A stretch of 64,000 nt of DNA. Origin: Heliophilum fasciatum. GTDB taxonomy: Bacteria; Bacillota; Desulfitobacteriia; Heliobacteriales; Heliobacteriaceae. Under the pieces are notes generated by a model. That model did no database searches, was not told where the DNA came from, and saw only the letters and a program-made list of their open reading frames with translations. Shown here one piece after another: positions 52,751 to 63,954 of this stretch; position 1 is the stretch's first letter, and the number at the start of each line of letters is the position of its first letter. The stretch is taken from assembly GCF_004341395.1 (NCBI RefSeq), contig NZ_SLXT01000014.1, forward strand, positions 1 through 64,000, given 5' to 3'. The position numbers and the translations under genes were made by a program.

Positions 52751-52963
52751 TTACGCAGGGTCATATCCACCTGGATGAAAAGGATGACACCGCAAAATCC
52801 GTCCTATCGCCTTGATCGTGCCACGGACCACACCATATTTTTGTAATGCATCGATGGCATATTGAGAACATGTCGGAAAAAAGCGACAAGAAGGCCCGCG
52901 CAGGGGAGAGATATAGCGTTGATAAAAACGAATCGGCATGATCAATCCATCAACGATTCGCAC
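52751..52963 (-). CDS. yidD: Membrane protein insertion efficiency factor YidD
   Basis: About 70 residues, with the family core [20 protein letters not shown] and the C-terminal [12 protein letters not shown]. It is a small membrane-associated helper of YidC. I chose the GTG at 52963 because GGAGG precedes it; the longer frame to 52984 overlaps rnpA by 16 bases. Confidence 0.95.
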   Translation of the reverse strand: MRIVDGLIMPIRFYQRYISPLRGPSCRFFPTCSQYAIDALQKYGVVRGTIKAIGRILRCHPFHPGGYDPA

Positions 52964-52968
52964 GCTCT

Positions 52969-53376
52969 TCAATCCTCCACCCATAACTTACCCCTTTTCA
53001 AGAGACGAACAATATCTTGTTCGACTTGCTCAAAATGAATTCCTTTTATTTTATGGCGCGCAATTAAAATAATATCATGATTTTTTGCAATATGCGGGGC
53101 ATGACGGCGGCAGATGGCGCGAAATACCCGCTTAATGTAATTGCGCGTAACCGCATTACCGACTTTGGATGAAACAGAAAAACCAAAACGTTGTCCCAAG
53201 GCAGGAGAGAACCCGATTTTATCTTTCACCTTTGAGGAAATTGCCGTTCCCTGATGATGCAAACGATAGAGCACCACATAACGGCCACCAATGGATTGGC
53301 CCCGCTGGTACACTTTTTGAAAATCTTGATTGCGACGTAAGCGGAAAGTACGGGGAAGCAAAGAAAACACCCCCAT
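52969..53376 (-). CDS. rnpA: Ribonuclease P protein component
   Basis: A basic protein of up to 135 residues that assists RNase P RNA in tRNA 5' processing. [16 protein letters not shown] and the RNR-type helix [19 protein letters not shown] are diagnostic. The start may be the internal TTG at about 53361 with GGGGGTG before it, giving [10 protein letters not shown]. It follows rpmH in the usual order. Confidence 0.96.
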   Translation of the reverse strand: MGVFSLLPRTFRLRRNQDFQKVYQRGQSIGGRYVVLYRLHHQGTAISSKVKDKIGFSPALGQRFGFSVSSKVGNAVTRNYIKRVFRAICRRHAPHIAKNHDIILIARHKIKGIHFEQVEQDIVRLLKRGKLWVED

Positions 53377-53505
53377 AACAGCAAGTATATCCGAAAAAAA
53401 GCCGAGTTATGCCAACATAAGTGAATCTTACGAAGGCATCACCCGGTCTTAGCTTGTGTAACTTACGTAGATGTACTTCATTACACGGAAGGGATAATCA
53501 GTCAT

Positions 53506-53534
53506 AAAAAAACGAAGGCCACCGAAGCGGCCTT
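53506..53534 (-). terminator. Hairpin at the end of rpmH
   Basis: Leftward, AAGGCC-GCTTCGGT-GGCCTT is followed by CG and seven T. Its left arm includes the rpmH stop codon. It may partly attenuate expression between rpmH and rnpA. Confidence 0.75.
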
Positions 53535-53667
53535 ATGCACTGAGTACTTTTCTTCCTTTCGCACGACGCCGCTTCAGGACGTTGCGGCCATTTGGGGTAC
53601 TCATGCGGCTGAGAAAGCCGTGCACCCGTTTATGCTTACGGTTTTTCGGTTGATAGGTACGTTTCAA
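53533..53667 (-). CDS. rpmH: Ribosomal protein bL34
   Basis: A 44-residue protein, [17 protein letters not shown] then [20 protein letters not shown], the universal bL34 sequence. The start is TTG at 53667, with AAGGGGGTG 6 bases upstream. ATG-started longer frames would add nonhomologous residues. It is the first gene of the leftward oriC operon. Confidence 0.98.
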   Translation of the reverse strand: MKRTYQPKNRKHKRVHGFLSRMSTPNGRNVLKRRRAKGRKVLSA

Positions 53668-53739
53668 AACGAACACCCCCTTCATTGCTGCTTCTGCTAT
53701 CCACAAGGCCATCGTGACCATGAAGTCGCAATCAGAAAT

Positions 53740-53769
53740 ATTATAGGTGGAAAAGCAATCAAAAGTCAA
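53740..53769 (-). promoter_or_regulatory. Strong sigma-A promoter of rpmH
   Basis: Leftward, TTGACT (53769-53764) and a perfect TATAAT (53745-53740) are separated by 18 bases. It lies about 70 bases upstream of the rpmH start and just outside the DnaA-box cluster. Confidence 0.85.
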
Positions 53770-53815
53770 GCAACGCATCCGGGTGTATCGATTAATTTTT
53801 TGACAGAAACGTACT

Positions 53816-53923
53816 TGTGGATAACTCGACAAGAAGGTACAATTGTGGATAAGCCTTATCCACAACAGCAGACATCGCATTTTTCCACGATTTTTACGTT
53901 AGTCATCCACAAGCTGTGGACGA
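53816..53923. other. oriC, upstream DnaA-box cluster
   Basis: Three perfect DnaA boxes (TGTGGATAA at 53816 and 53844, TTATCCACA at 53856) and two near-matches (TCATCCACA at 53903, TGTGGACGA at 53915) lie in the rpmH-dnaA interval. This is the classical Firmicute origin location, where gene orientation diverges. A TTCGACA (Spo0A-box-like) element lies at 53958. The rest of the 53668-54153 gap holds the rpmH promoter and no gene I can support. Confidence 0.92.
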
Positions 53924-54153
53924 AACGTGCATGATTTGATGACGTAATCCCCAGACCTTCGACAAGGACCACAGGTCAATAATGGCCATTCTCTAGTTAT
54001 ACACAGAAATTGTTGATCACAATCGCCATGGATTGGGGAAAATCTCATCATCAAGTACAAAAAATGCTGACTGCACCAGGGATGCTTGGTTGTATAAAAT
54101 CGGGGATAGTAAGTGGACAAATGATAAAACAACCGGATATGGAGGTACGTCCT

Positions 54154-55491
54154 GTGACACAGACGCCTTTAACCGGGATTTGGCAACAAACCCTGGAGAT
54201 CTTGAAACAGGAATTAAACCCAGCCAGTTTCGACACTTGGCTCAAAAACACCCATCTCGTTTCGATTCACAACGGCGAGGCTTTTATTCGTGTGCCCAAC
54301 GACCTGGCGCGAGATTGGCTGGAAAAAAGCTATGCCACGTTGATTCGCAACTCCTTAAACACGGTACTTGGGGAGACCGTGCAGGCCCGCTTTATTTCGC
54401 CCAGCCAAGATACCAAGATCATGGCTGATCCGCTGCGACGACAGATCCAAAACGATGATTACATACCGCCGCCGTTAAATCCGAAATATACCTTTGATAC
54501 CTTCGTGGTCGGCAATTCCAACCGCTTTGCTCATGCTGCTTCCCTGGCCGTCGCCGAAGCGCCGGCCCGCGCCTATAACCCGCTTTTTATTTATGGCGGC
54601 GTGGGATTAGGGAAAACCCATCTCATGCAAGCAATCGGTCATCACGTTATCGGCCAACGACCGCAAGCACGGGTTTTATATGTATCGTCCGAAAAATTCA
54701 CCAATGAACTGATCAACGCGATCCGTGACGATAAAACCGTTGAGTTTCGCAACCGCTATCGCAACATCGATGTACTATTGATCGATGATATTCAATTTTT
54801 AGCGAATAAAGAACGTACGCAAGAAGAATTTTTCCACACTTTTAACGAACTCCACGAATCAACCAAACAGATCATCATCTCCTCCGACCGCCCGCCAAAA
54901 GAAATTCCCACGCTGGAAGACCGGTTGCGCAGCCGCTTTGAATGGGGATTGATCACCGATATTCATCCGCCCGATTTAGAAACGCGGATCGCTATTTTGC
55001 GCAAAAAAACCATTTTGGAACAATTAGATGTTCCGAATGAAATCATGGCCTTTATCGCCAATAAAATTCAATCAAACATTCGGGAGCTCGAAGGCGCCTT
55101 AAATCGCGTCATGGCTTTTGCTTCGATGGCCGGTAAACCGATGACGGTAGAACTGGCGGAAGAAACGCTGCGTAACCTGATGCCGTCACAACGGACGAAA
55201 CCGATTACGATCATCGACATTCAAAAAGCCGTATCCCTTCATTACGGTCTGCAAATTGAAGACTTAAAAGCAAAAAAACGCACCCGTGAAGTTGCGTTTC
55301 CTCGACAAATCGCGATGTACCTGGCCCGTGAAATGATGGATATCTCCTTGCCGAAGGTTGGGGAAGAATTTGGCGGCCGTGACCATACTACGGTCATGCA
55401 TGCTTATGAAAAAGTATCAAAAGATATCTCTGAAAATCCTCAACTCGCTATGACCATTCAATTGTTAAAGGAAAAAATCGAACAATCCTAA
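54154..55491 (+). CDS. dnaA: Chromosomal replication initiator DnaA
   Basis: A 445-residue initiator. Domain I begins [19 protein letters not shown]. Walker [10 protein letters not shown], Walker [10 protein letters not shown] and the C-terminal DnaA signature [15 protein letters not shown] are intact. The GTG at 54154 is the right start: GGAGGT precedes it and the resulting length equals other DnaA proteins. The frame is open 48 codons further upstream but that part lacks homology. Confidence 0.98.
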   Translation: MTQTPLTGIWQQTLEILKQELNPASFDTWLKNTHLVSIHNGEAFIRVPNDLARDWLEKSYATLIRNSLNTVLGETVQARFISPSQDTKIMADPLRRQIQNDDYIPPPLNPKYTFDTFVVGNSNRFAHAASLAVAEAPARAYNPLFIYGGVGLGKTHLMQAIGHHVIGQRPQARVLYVSSEKFTNELINAIRDDKTVEFRNRYRNIDVLLIDDIQFLANKERTQEEFFHTFNELHESTKQIIISSDRPPKEIPTLEDRLRSRFEWGLITDIHPPDLETRIAILRKKTILEQLDVPNEIMAFIANKIQSNIRELEGALNRVMAFASMAGKPMTVELAEETLRNLMPSQRTKPITIIDIQKAVSLHYGLQIEDLKAKKRTREVAFPRQIAMYLAREMMDISLPKVGEEFGGRDHTTVMHAYEKVSKDISENPQLAMTIQLLKEKIEQS

Positions 55492-55493
55492 AG

Positions 55494-55694
55494 TTATCCC
55501 CCGATAACCCTAGTTATCAACAAAGTTATCCACATTACAAACAGATACACCATCAGGGTTTTATCTACTTTTCCACATATTCACGCTCCCTACTACTACG
55601 ACGATCTTTTTAAAAGAGAGAGAGAGAAGGAGCACCATTTGCTTTGTAGTGTCTCCTTTTTTATTTTGGGGCGCCGATTTACCGGTTATCCACC
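55494..55694. other. oriC, downstream DnaA-box cluster (dnaA-dnaN gap)
   Basis: DnaA-box-like sites TTATCCCCC (55494), TTATCAACA (55514), TTATCCACA (55526, perfect) and TTATCCACC (55686) lie between dnaA and dnaN. Together with the upstream cluster they make a bipartite origin as in B. subtilis. The T-rich stretch around 55555-55580 is a plausible unwinding region. Confidence 0.85.
55627..55662 (+). terminator. Terminator-like hairpin between dnaA and dnaN
   Basis: AAGGAGCAC and GTGTCTCCTT form a bulged stem with a 13-base loop, followed by TTTTTATTTT. It would limit dnaA-dnaN read-through, so dnaN may have its own promoter. Confidence 0.7.
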
Positions 55695-55715
55695 TACCCG
55701 CAAGGAGGTATTTTG

Positions 55716-56831
55716 ATGGAATTTACCTGTTCCCGTCCGGAATTACTTGAAGGTGTTAACGCAGTGATTCGAGCTGTATCATCGAAACCACAAATCCCCG
55801 TGTTAAGCGGTATCTACATGGAAACCAATGATCATGTATTACGCTTGGTGGCAACAGACATGGAAATTGGTATTGAATATAAAATTCCTGTACAGACCAA
55901 TCAATCCGGTGCCACTGTGGTTAACGCTCGTGTTTTCAATGAAATGGTGCGCCGTTTGCCTGATTCTCCGGTGATGTTTTCCACAGCCGGTGACCATGCA
56001 GCGCTTAAAGTACGTTATCATGGCTCCGAAGTCACCTTAAATACGATGAATCCGCAAGAGTTTCCCTTATTACCGACCATCCTTGATGGTGATCGCGTGA
56101 CCCTCAAAGCCAGTAATTTCAAGGAAATGACTCGATTAGTTTCTTTTGCAGCTTCGACCGATGAAGCACGGCCTTGGTTTACCGGTGTTCTCTGGGATTT
56201 TCATCCTGATGGATTGCGATGGGTAGCTACGGATACCCATCGGTTAGCGATGCTCGTCGGTGAAGTGGTTCACCAACAAATCGCCGAGCCCCGTCAACTG
56301 ATTTTGCACGGGAAAACCTTATCTGATGTGGCCAAACTGCTCGATGACGATGATCAGGAACTGCACATGATCATGACTTCGTCGCAAGTATTGCTCGAGG
56401 CTGATCGCTTACGTGTCATTTTACGCATCATTGATGGACAATATCCCAAGTATCAACAAGTAATCCCCAGGGAGTGGAAAACGAGGATAACCATTTCGGT
56501 CAAAGCGCTTTCGGAAGCCGTGGATCGTGCGTCCTTGGCTTCGATCGGTAAAGAAGGATCGAATATCGTTAAGCTGTCCATGGATAAAGATTCCCTGCAA
56601 ATTCGCTCCAATTCACCGGAAGTGGGCCACATCTATGAAGAAGTGTGGATCGATATGCAAGGTGAACCTATCCCCATTGCCTTTAATTATCGTTATCTAC
56701 AAGAAGCATTGCGGGTCATCGGCGGCGATCAAGTCTATTTAGATTTGTCAGGTACACTGGTGCCAGGGGTTTTGCGTCCGCTGCAAGATGAGCGCTATCT
56801 TTATTTGATTGTGCCTGTGCGCACGGTATAA
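55716..56831 (+). CDS. dnaN: DNA polymerase III beta clamp
   Basis: A 371-residue sliding clamp with three repeated domains. EFTCSRPELLEGVNAVIRA starts it and RYLYLIVPVRTV ends it, typical of the family. It tethers polymerase to DNA. The ATG at 55716 follows AAGGAGG. recF begins 3 bases after its stop. Confidence 0.98.
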   Translation: MEFTCSRPELLEGVNAVIRAVSSKPQIPVLSGIYMETNDHVLRLVATDMEIGIEYKIPVQTNQSGATVVNARVFNEMVRRLPDSPVMFSTAGDHAALKVRYHGSEVTLNTMNPQEFPLLPTILDGDRVTLKASNFKEMTRLVSFAASTDEARPWFTGVLWDFHPDGLRWVATDTHRLAMLVGEVVHQQIAEPRQLILHGKTLSDVAKLLDDDDQELHMIMTSSQVLLEADRLRVILRIIDGQYPKYQQVIPREWKTRITISVKALSEAVDRASLASIGKEGSNIVKLSMDKDSLQIRSNSPEVGHIYEEVWIDMQGEPIPIAFNYRYLQEALRVIGGDQVYLDLSGTLVPGVLRPLQDERYLYLIVPVRTV

Positions 56832-56834
56832 TCC

Positions 56835-57986
56835 ATGAAAATCCAGCGATTGGAACTGACACAGTTTCGTAATTATGCGGAAATGGCTGTTGATTTGCAG
56901 CCAGGCGTTAATATTTTTGTCGGTCCCAATGGTCAAGGAAAAACCAATTTATTGGAAGCCGTTACCTTATTAAGCGGTGCCGGATCGCACCGTGACGCCA
57001 AAGATGCCGAAATGGTGAAGTGGCAAGCGGCTTTTTATCGGATTGTGGCCCAAGGAAGGCCAGCGGCGGGTAACGGTGCTGCTACCTCGCCGGATCTCCC
57101 GGCGACGACGGTGGAATTAGCTTTTGGCCAGCAGCGTAAATGGGCGCGCGTCAACGGGCGTAAGCTCAAACGGATGAATGAACTGGCCCAGACAGTGAAT
57201 ACGGTTGTTTTTTCACCGGAAGACTTATCGTTGGTGAAAGGTTCACCAGGCCAGCGGCGGCGTTTTCTTGATCGGGAACTAAGTCAAGCCAGTCCGGCCT
57301 ATCATCAGGTATTGGTTCATTACCAGCGTATGCTATCGCAGCGCAATGCATTACTGAAACAAATTCGTAACCAATTGGCCAAGGTCCATGACATCGAACT
57401 TTGGGATGAGCAAATGGCACGGTGCGGCGCCACCTTATTGGCGCGTCGTTTAGACGGTGTGGCGCGATTAGCTCCGAAGGCTCGTCAAATTTATCGCTCC
57501 CTAAGTGCCGGTAAAGAAGAATTGGAGATCACCTACGGTTCATCGTTGCCCTTGCCTGCCGATCGTGCGGCTTGGCCGACGGCAATTTTGCGTCACTGGG
57601 CCATGAGTCGTGAAGAAGAAATTCTCCGCCAAACCACATTGACCGGTCCCCATCGTGATGACTTGAATCTTTATCTCAACGGGCGTGATGCCCGCAGTTA
57701 TGCTTCGCAAGGCCAGCAACGCAGTATTGCTTTGGCCTTGAAATTGTCGGAAGTTCAGTTGATTGCGTCCATCCGTCAGGAACCCCCCATCGTATTGCTT
57801 GATGATGTGATGAGTGAGCTCGATCCGTTGCGCCGTGAGCAACTGTTGACCGAACTCAATCAACAACCGATTCAAGTGATCATTACCACTACTCATTTAC
57901 AAGCATTACCGGAGGCGCTGATTCGACAATCAGCGATTTTTCGTGTTTATGAAGGTAAGATTCAACGGGATCCGGAAGGAGGATGA
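56835..57986 (+). CDS. recF: Recombination mediator RecF
   Basis: A 383-residue SMC-like ATPase. Walker A GPNGQGKTNLLEA (about residues 30-42), the signature ASQGQQRSIALALKL and Walker B PIVLLDDVMSELD are intact. RecF with RecO/R loads RecA at gaps. A Gly/Ala-rich insert (RPAAGNGAATSPDLPAT) near residues 74-90 is longer than usual. Confidence 0.97.
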   Translation: MKIQRLELTQFRNYAEMAVDLQPGVNIFVGPNGQGKTNLLEAVTLLSGAGSHRDAKDAEMVKWQAAFYRIVAQGRPAAGNGAATSPDLPATTVELAFGQQRKWARVNGRKLKRMNELAQTVNTVVFSPEDLSLVKGSPGQRRRFLDRELSQASPAYHQVLVHYQRMLSQRNALLKQIRNQLAKVHDIELWDEQMARCGATLLARRLDGVARLAPKARQIYRSLSAGKEELEITYGSSLPLPADRAAWPTAILRHWAMSREEEILRQTTLTGPHRDDLNLYLNGRDARSYASQGQQRSIALALKLSEVQLIASIRQEPPIVLLDDVMSELDPLRREQLLTELNQQPIQVIITTTHLQALPEALIRQSAIFRVYEGKIQRDPEGG

Positions 57987-57990
57987 GCGG

Positions 57991-58266
57991 ATGTTTTTGC
58001 ATCTTGGTAGCGACGTGGTTGTACCCAAAGACGATATTGTGGTGATCATTGATCTGGAAAGTGCCGCTCAGGCCAATACGACGCAGGAGTTTATCAAAAG
58101 CTTTGACCAATCGGGAAAAGTAAAAAATATTGCTGAGACCGGAAAAGAAAAATCGTTTATTGTCACTCGCCATCGTGCCTATATCTCGCCCATTTCTTCG
58201 ATGACCTTGATGAAACGGGGCAACAATATCGTCACCATGCTCAAAGCCATGGATGAAGGACGATAA
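57991..58266 (+). CDS. remB: Extracellular matrix regulator RemB (DUF370)
   Basis: A 91-residue protein with MFLHLGSDVVVPKDDIVVI, a TTQEFIK helix and KSFIVT-HRAYISPISSMTL near the centre, all conserved in YaaB/RemB. Its relative RemA activates biofilm matrix genes in Bacillus; RemB's target here is unknown. The ATG at 57991 follows GGAGGATGAGCGG, 4 bases after the recF stop. Confidence 0.93.
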   Translation: MFLHLGSDVVVPKDDIVVIIDLESAAQANTTQEFIKSFDQSGKVKNIAETGKEKSFIVTRHRAYISPISSMTLMKRGNNIVTMLKAMDEGR

Positions 58267-58291
58267 AAAATAACTCAATTGCTTTGTTTTG

Positions 58292-58300
58292 TGGTATACT
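58292..58300 (+). promoter_or_regulatory. Extended -10 promoter candidate for gyrB
   Basis: TGGTATACT fits the TGnTATAAT extended -10 type. No good -35 is seen. It lies about 65 bases before the gyrB start. Confidence 0.45.
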
Positions 58301-58317
58301 ACATCTTTGTAGAATAG

Positions 58318-60291
<1,974 letters not shown>

Positions 60292-60305
60292 TCATCGACA
60301 ATGCC

Positions 60306-60344
60306 AAAAAACTGTGTAGCCGCCGGGCTGCACAGTTTTTTTTT
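60306..60344 (+). terminator. Intrinsic terminator of gyrB
   Basis: AAAAACTGTG-AGCC and GGCT-CACAGTTTTT pair around GCCG, followed by nine T in all. Confidence 0.92.
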
Positions 60345-60437
60345 CTGCTCTTGATTTGTTATTGGGTAAAATGCCGGTTGCGTTTATAATGAGATCGATT
60401 AACCGTTGTATTCGTTTGGCGAAGGTGGACAGCATAC

Positions 60438-61652
60438 TTGAAAGCGTTGATTCTGGAAATTCAGCAATTACGAGGCTTGGCTTTTTTAGCCGTGGTGCTG
60501 CAGCATACATTAGGCGCCTTTATTCGACAATCGAATGTGACGATGGGCGATGTGGTGTTGCTTTCATTACTTTATCAGCTCTGTAAATTTGCCGTACCTG
60601 CTTTTATCCTGATTACCGGTTTTGTACTTTTCTATAATTATCATGAACGTCTTCATTACCCAAGCTTCATCCGTAAACGGTTATTGGAGATCGGTGTCCC
60701 GTACTTTTTATGGGCCATCGTTTATTATGGCCGCTTTGCCCCCGAAACGCCCGATCTGTGGACGGGATTCATGGAATTCGGCTTTCAAACGCTTTCGGGA
60801 TGGGTCTGTTATCATCTTTGGTTCGTCATCATGATCCTGCAGTATTATCTGCTTTTTCCGGTGTTTCGCCACTTGTACCTATGGGGTAAGCCTTATCTGC
60901 AGACCAAGCGGCAAGTGGTTCTGGCCTATGGGGGATTGTTGTTACTTTACCTGGCGTTAGGTTGGTTTTATGTCTATCAACTTCCCGGTTTCGATGCCGC
61001 CCTTGATTATCCCTTGATTCGTCAAGCCTTTGTTGACTTTCGTGATCGTAATTTTATTTTTTGGTTTTTTTATTTTGCCCTTGGTGCCTTGGCCGGCCTG
61101 CAAGTGACCCAATGGCGCGCTTGGGTGGCGCAGGTACAAATTAAAAACGGCTTTGTTTGGATTGGCTTTTTGAGCTATGTTTTTTTCTTTTTTATCGATA
61201 CCGTGCAGATGGGTGCCGATGGGATCACGGTGGACATGGATGCTGCGTCGCTGTTCAAACCTTCGGTGATCGCGTTGGTGCTGTCGTCGCTGGTGTTGAT
61301 CTATGGACTATCGCTGTGGCTGGTGGACAAAGGGGGGTGGATGGCGCGTTTGAATGGTTTGCTGGGCCAGCATTCGTATTTTGGTTATTTGGCTCATGCC
61401 TTGGTCCTGGACTATACGGCTGATGCGGTGCGTAAGGCCTGGCCGGTGTTAAACCCTTCCATGATGATGTTGGCGACGTCCTTGATCTGTGTGATGGTTT
61501 GTTTGCTGCTTTCGATCGTGATCAGTTATTTGCCTTTTGGCCGTTATCTCGGCGGAAGCCGTGGTAATCCTTTGCTTGGATGGAATGAGATTCCCCGCAC
61601 GGATGCAACGTTGACGGTTTCAATGGGAGTTCCACAAACAAAAGGAGGATAA
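60438..61652 (+). CDS. Acyltransferase 3 family membrane protein
   Basis: A 404-residue protein with about ten membrane helices. The start region EIQQLRGLAFLAVVLQHT contains the catalytic-type RxxA...H arrangement (R and H) of OafA/WecH-like acyltransferases. A helix with WFVIMILQYYLLFPVF follows. It would transfer an acyl group to a surface polysaccharide or lipid; the target is unknown. The start is TTG. The aldehyde dehydrogenase follows 4 bases later. Confidence 0.85.
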   Translation: MKALILEIQQLRGLAFLAVVLQHTLGAFIRQSNVTMGDVVLLSLLYQLCKFAVPAFILITGFVLFYNYHERLHYPSFIRKRLLEIGVPYFLWAIVYYGRFAPETPDLWTGFMEFGFQTLSGWVCYHLWFVIMILQYYLLFPVFRHLYLWGKPYLQTKRQVVLAYGGLLLLYLALGWFYVYQLPGFDAALDYPLIRQAFVDFRDRNFIFWFFYFALGALAGLQVTQWRAWVAQVQIKNGFVWIGFLSYVFFFFIDTVQMGADGITVDMDAASLFKPSVIALVLSSLVLIYGLSLWLVDKGGWMARLNGLLGQHSYFGYLAHALVLDYTADAVRKAWPVLNPSMMMLATSLICVMVCLLLSIVISYLPFGRYLGGSRGNPLLGWNEIPRTDATLTVSMGVPQTKGG

Positions 61653-61656
61653 TTGA

Positions 61657-63087
61657 ATGGATCAGGATAAAAAGGTCTATGGCCTGTTTATCGACGGTCA
61701 ATGGGTAACAACAGGTACAACCATACCTGTGCTTGATAAGTTTTCTGGAAAAGTCTATGCCCATGTGGCGCAAGCGGAGCAGGCCCATGTCACCAAGGCC
61801 GTTGACGCGGCGCAACTGGCGCTGAAAACACCCTTGCCGGCTTGGCGGCGTTCCGCCATTTTGCAGCAAACGGCAGAACGTTTAACGGTCAATAAAGAAA
61901 AGCTGGGTGAGCTCATCGCCATTGAAGCCGGCAAGCCCTTGAAAGATGCTATCGCCGAAGTGGGCCGGGCGGCGGAAACGCTGCGCCTTTCGGCCAATGA
62001 AGCGATGGCGTTGACGGGCGAAGCGGTGCCGGTCCATGCTTTTCCGGGATCGGAAAATCGTTTGGCTTTTACCTTGCGTGTGCCCCTTGGTGTGGTATGT
62101 GCCATTTCCCCGTTTAACTTCCCGTTGAATCTGCTTTGCCATAAGGTCGGCCCGGCCCTGGCGGCCGGCAATGCGATTGTGGCCAAACCGGCATCGGCGA
62201 CGCCGCTCATTGCGCTGAAATTAGCGGAATATTTAGCCGAAGCCGGACTGCCGGCCGGTTGGTTTCATGTGCTTTTTGGCGCCGGCAGCACGGTTGGTGA
62301 GTGGCTTTTGGATGAGCCCCGTTTTGCCGCTTATTCCTTTACCGGCTCCTATGCAGTGGGTTTACATATTCGCCAACGGGTCGGTTTGCGGAAGTCGACG
62401 ATGGAACTGGGTTCGAATTCGGCCACGATCATTCACCATGATGCGGATTTGGATGGCGCGGCGCGGCAGTGCGCGCGGATGGCTTTTGCCAATGCCGGCC
62501 AAGTTTGCATTTCGGTGCAGCGCATTCTGGTCCATCGTTTTGTGTTTAATGAATTTGTGGAAAAGTTAGCGGCGCAGACCGGTGAATTGATCATCGGCGA
62601 TCCGAAGAATCCCCATACCGATGTGGGGCCGATGATCAATCAGAAAGAAGCGGAACGGGTTGTAGCTTGGGTGGAACAGGCTGTTGATGATGGTGCCCGT
62701 CTGGTCATGGGCGGCACACGGCAAGGCGCGCTTGTGCAACCGACGATTTTAACCCATGTCCATCCCAAGATGCCCGTGTGGTGTGAGGAGATTTTCGGGC
62801 CGGTTGTATCGGTAGCGGCTTATGATTATCTGGAAGAAGCGATTGACAAAGTCAACGATTCGGCTTATGGCTTGCAGGCCGGTGTGTTTACCCGCTCGAT
62901 TGATGTGGCCTTAAGTTGTGCCAAACAACTGGAAGTGGGCGGTGTGATTATCAATGATGTATCGACGTACCGGGCCGATAATATGCCCTATGGCGGCGTA
63001 AAAAACAGCGGAACCGGGCGGGAAGGCCCGCACTACGCGGTGCAGGAATTAACGGAGACCCGTGTGGTGGTCTTTAACCATCGCTAA
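61657..63087 (+). CDS. NAD(P)-dependent aldehyde dehydrogenase
   Basis: A 476-residue class-I-type ALDH. The oxyanion Asn lies in SPFNFPLNL, the general-base Glu in MELGSNS and the catalytic Cys in NAGQVCISVQR. PYGGVKNSGTGREG near the end is conserved. It resembles lactaldehyde or sulfolactaldehyde dehydrogenases, but the substrate cannot be told from sequence. AAAGGAGG precedes the start. It probably shares a transcript with the acyltransferase. Confidence 0.9.
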   Translation: MDQDKKVYGLFIDGQWVTTGTTIPVLDKFSGKVYAHVAQAEQAHVTKAVDAAQLALKTPLPAWRRSAILQQTAERLTVNKEKLGELIAIEAGKPLKDAIAEVGRAAETLRLSANEAMALTGEAVPVHAFPGSENRLAFTLRVPLGVVCAISPFNFPLNLLCHKVGPALAAGNAIVAKPASATPLIALKLAEYLAEAGLPAGWFHVLFGAGSTVGEWLLDEPRFAAYSFTGSYAVGLHIRQRVGLRKSTMELGSNSATIIHHDADLDGAARQCARMAFANAGQVCISVQRILVHRFVFNEFVEKLAAQTGELIIGDPKNPHTDVGPMINQKEAERVVAWVEQAVDDGARLVMGGTRQGALVQPTILTHVHPKMPVWCEEIFGPVVSVAAYDYLEEAIDKVNDSAYGLQAGVFTRSIDVALSCAKQLEVGGVIINDVSTYRADNMPYGGVKNSGTGREGPHYAVQELTETRVVVFNHR

Positions 63088-63100
63088 TCCCCAAAGCCAT

Positions 63101-63135
63101 AAAAGCTCCTTGTCCCAGGTGGACAAGGAGCTTTT
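63101..63135. terminator. Bidirectional terminator
   Basis: AAAAGCTCCTTGTCC and GGACAAGGAGCTTTT form a perfect 15-base stem with a 5-base loop. It lies between convergent genes and can serve both. Confidence 0.92.
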
Positions 63136-63147
63136 GCGATCGAATCG

Positions 63148-63954
63148 TTAAAAAAGTCGTTTGGCATAAAGGAACATTTGGCTGTAATAGGGGTTGGATA
63201 AGGTACTGGTGGTGACGTAACCGGCACCGCTCGATGCATGGATGAACTGATTGTTGTCTATGTAAATGCCCACATGACCTACCCGTGGATAACCACTGAG
63301 GTTAATGGTTGATGAATTGGCGAAACAAAGCAGGTCACCTTTTTTTAATTGACCTGTGGGAACGAAGGTTCCCTTTTGCGCTTGGTCACTGGCAATACGC
63401 GGTAACGAAATACCGTTGGCACCAAAGACCGTAGCGGTGAAGGAAGAACAATCAAAGTTGTTGCTTTGGCCCGGGGCTGCACCATAAAGGTAGGGCGTCC
63501 CGAGAAAGCGCTTGGCCGTGGCTACGATGGCATCAGCTTTTGGCGAAGAGGTTGTCGTTGAAGTAGCCACTGGAGAGATTTTCGGTGGATATGTAGGTAA
63601 GTTGATCACTTGTCCCGGTTGGAGGTTCGCTACATTGTTAATTTGCGGATTAACTTGGGTGAGTTCAGTAACGGAGTAGCCGTAGGCTTGACCGATCTTA
63701 TAGAGGGTGTCACCGGTACGTACCGTGTAGGTGAAAATCGGAATCTTGATCGTCTGACCGGGATAGAGGGTGGTGGACGTAAATGGATTGGCCTCCATGA
63801 TTTGTTTTTCCGTCACCTTAAATTTTTGACCGATGCTCCAGATACTGTCACCTGGACTGACCGTATAGGATGTGGTCGCCGCTTGGGCCGTTCCGGTGAG
63901 GAGAAGGAAACTGAGCAAGGTGGCGATGGCAACGGATCGCTTCTTTGTTTTCAT
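63148..63954 (-). CDS. Secreted LysM-NlpC/P60 peptidoglycan hydrolase
   Basis: A 268-residue protein. A signal peptide ends near GTAQAATTS (about residue 26). Two LysM repeats follow (YTVSPGDSIWSIGQKF and YTVRTGDTLYKIGQAYG). The C-terminal NlpC/P60 domain has the catalytic Cys in NFDCSSFTATVF and the His in RVGHVGIYI, plus FIHASSG. It likely cuts stem peptides in the wall, perhaps in vegetative growth or spore germination. AAAAGGAGA precedes the start. Confidence 0.94.
   Translation of the reverse strand: MKTKKRSVAIATLLSFLLLTGTAQAATTSYTVSPGDSIWSIGQKFKVTEKQIMEANPFTSTTLYPGQTIKIPIFTYTVRTGDTLYKIGQAYGYSVTELTQVNPQINNVANLQPGQVINLPTYPPKISPVATSTTTSSPKADAIVATAKRFLGTPYLYGAAPGQSNNFDCSSFTATVFGANGISLPRIASDQAQKGTFVPTGQLKKGDLLCFANSSTINLSGYPRVGHVGIYIDNNQFIHASSGAGYVTTSTLSNPYYSQMFLYAKRLF

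Noticed and set aside
54010-54153. 48-codon N-terminal extension of dnaA
   Set aside because: The GTG at 54154 has a good ribosome-binding site and gives the standard DnaA N-terminus; the extension is in the origin region.
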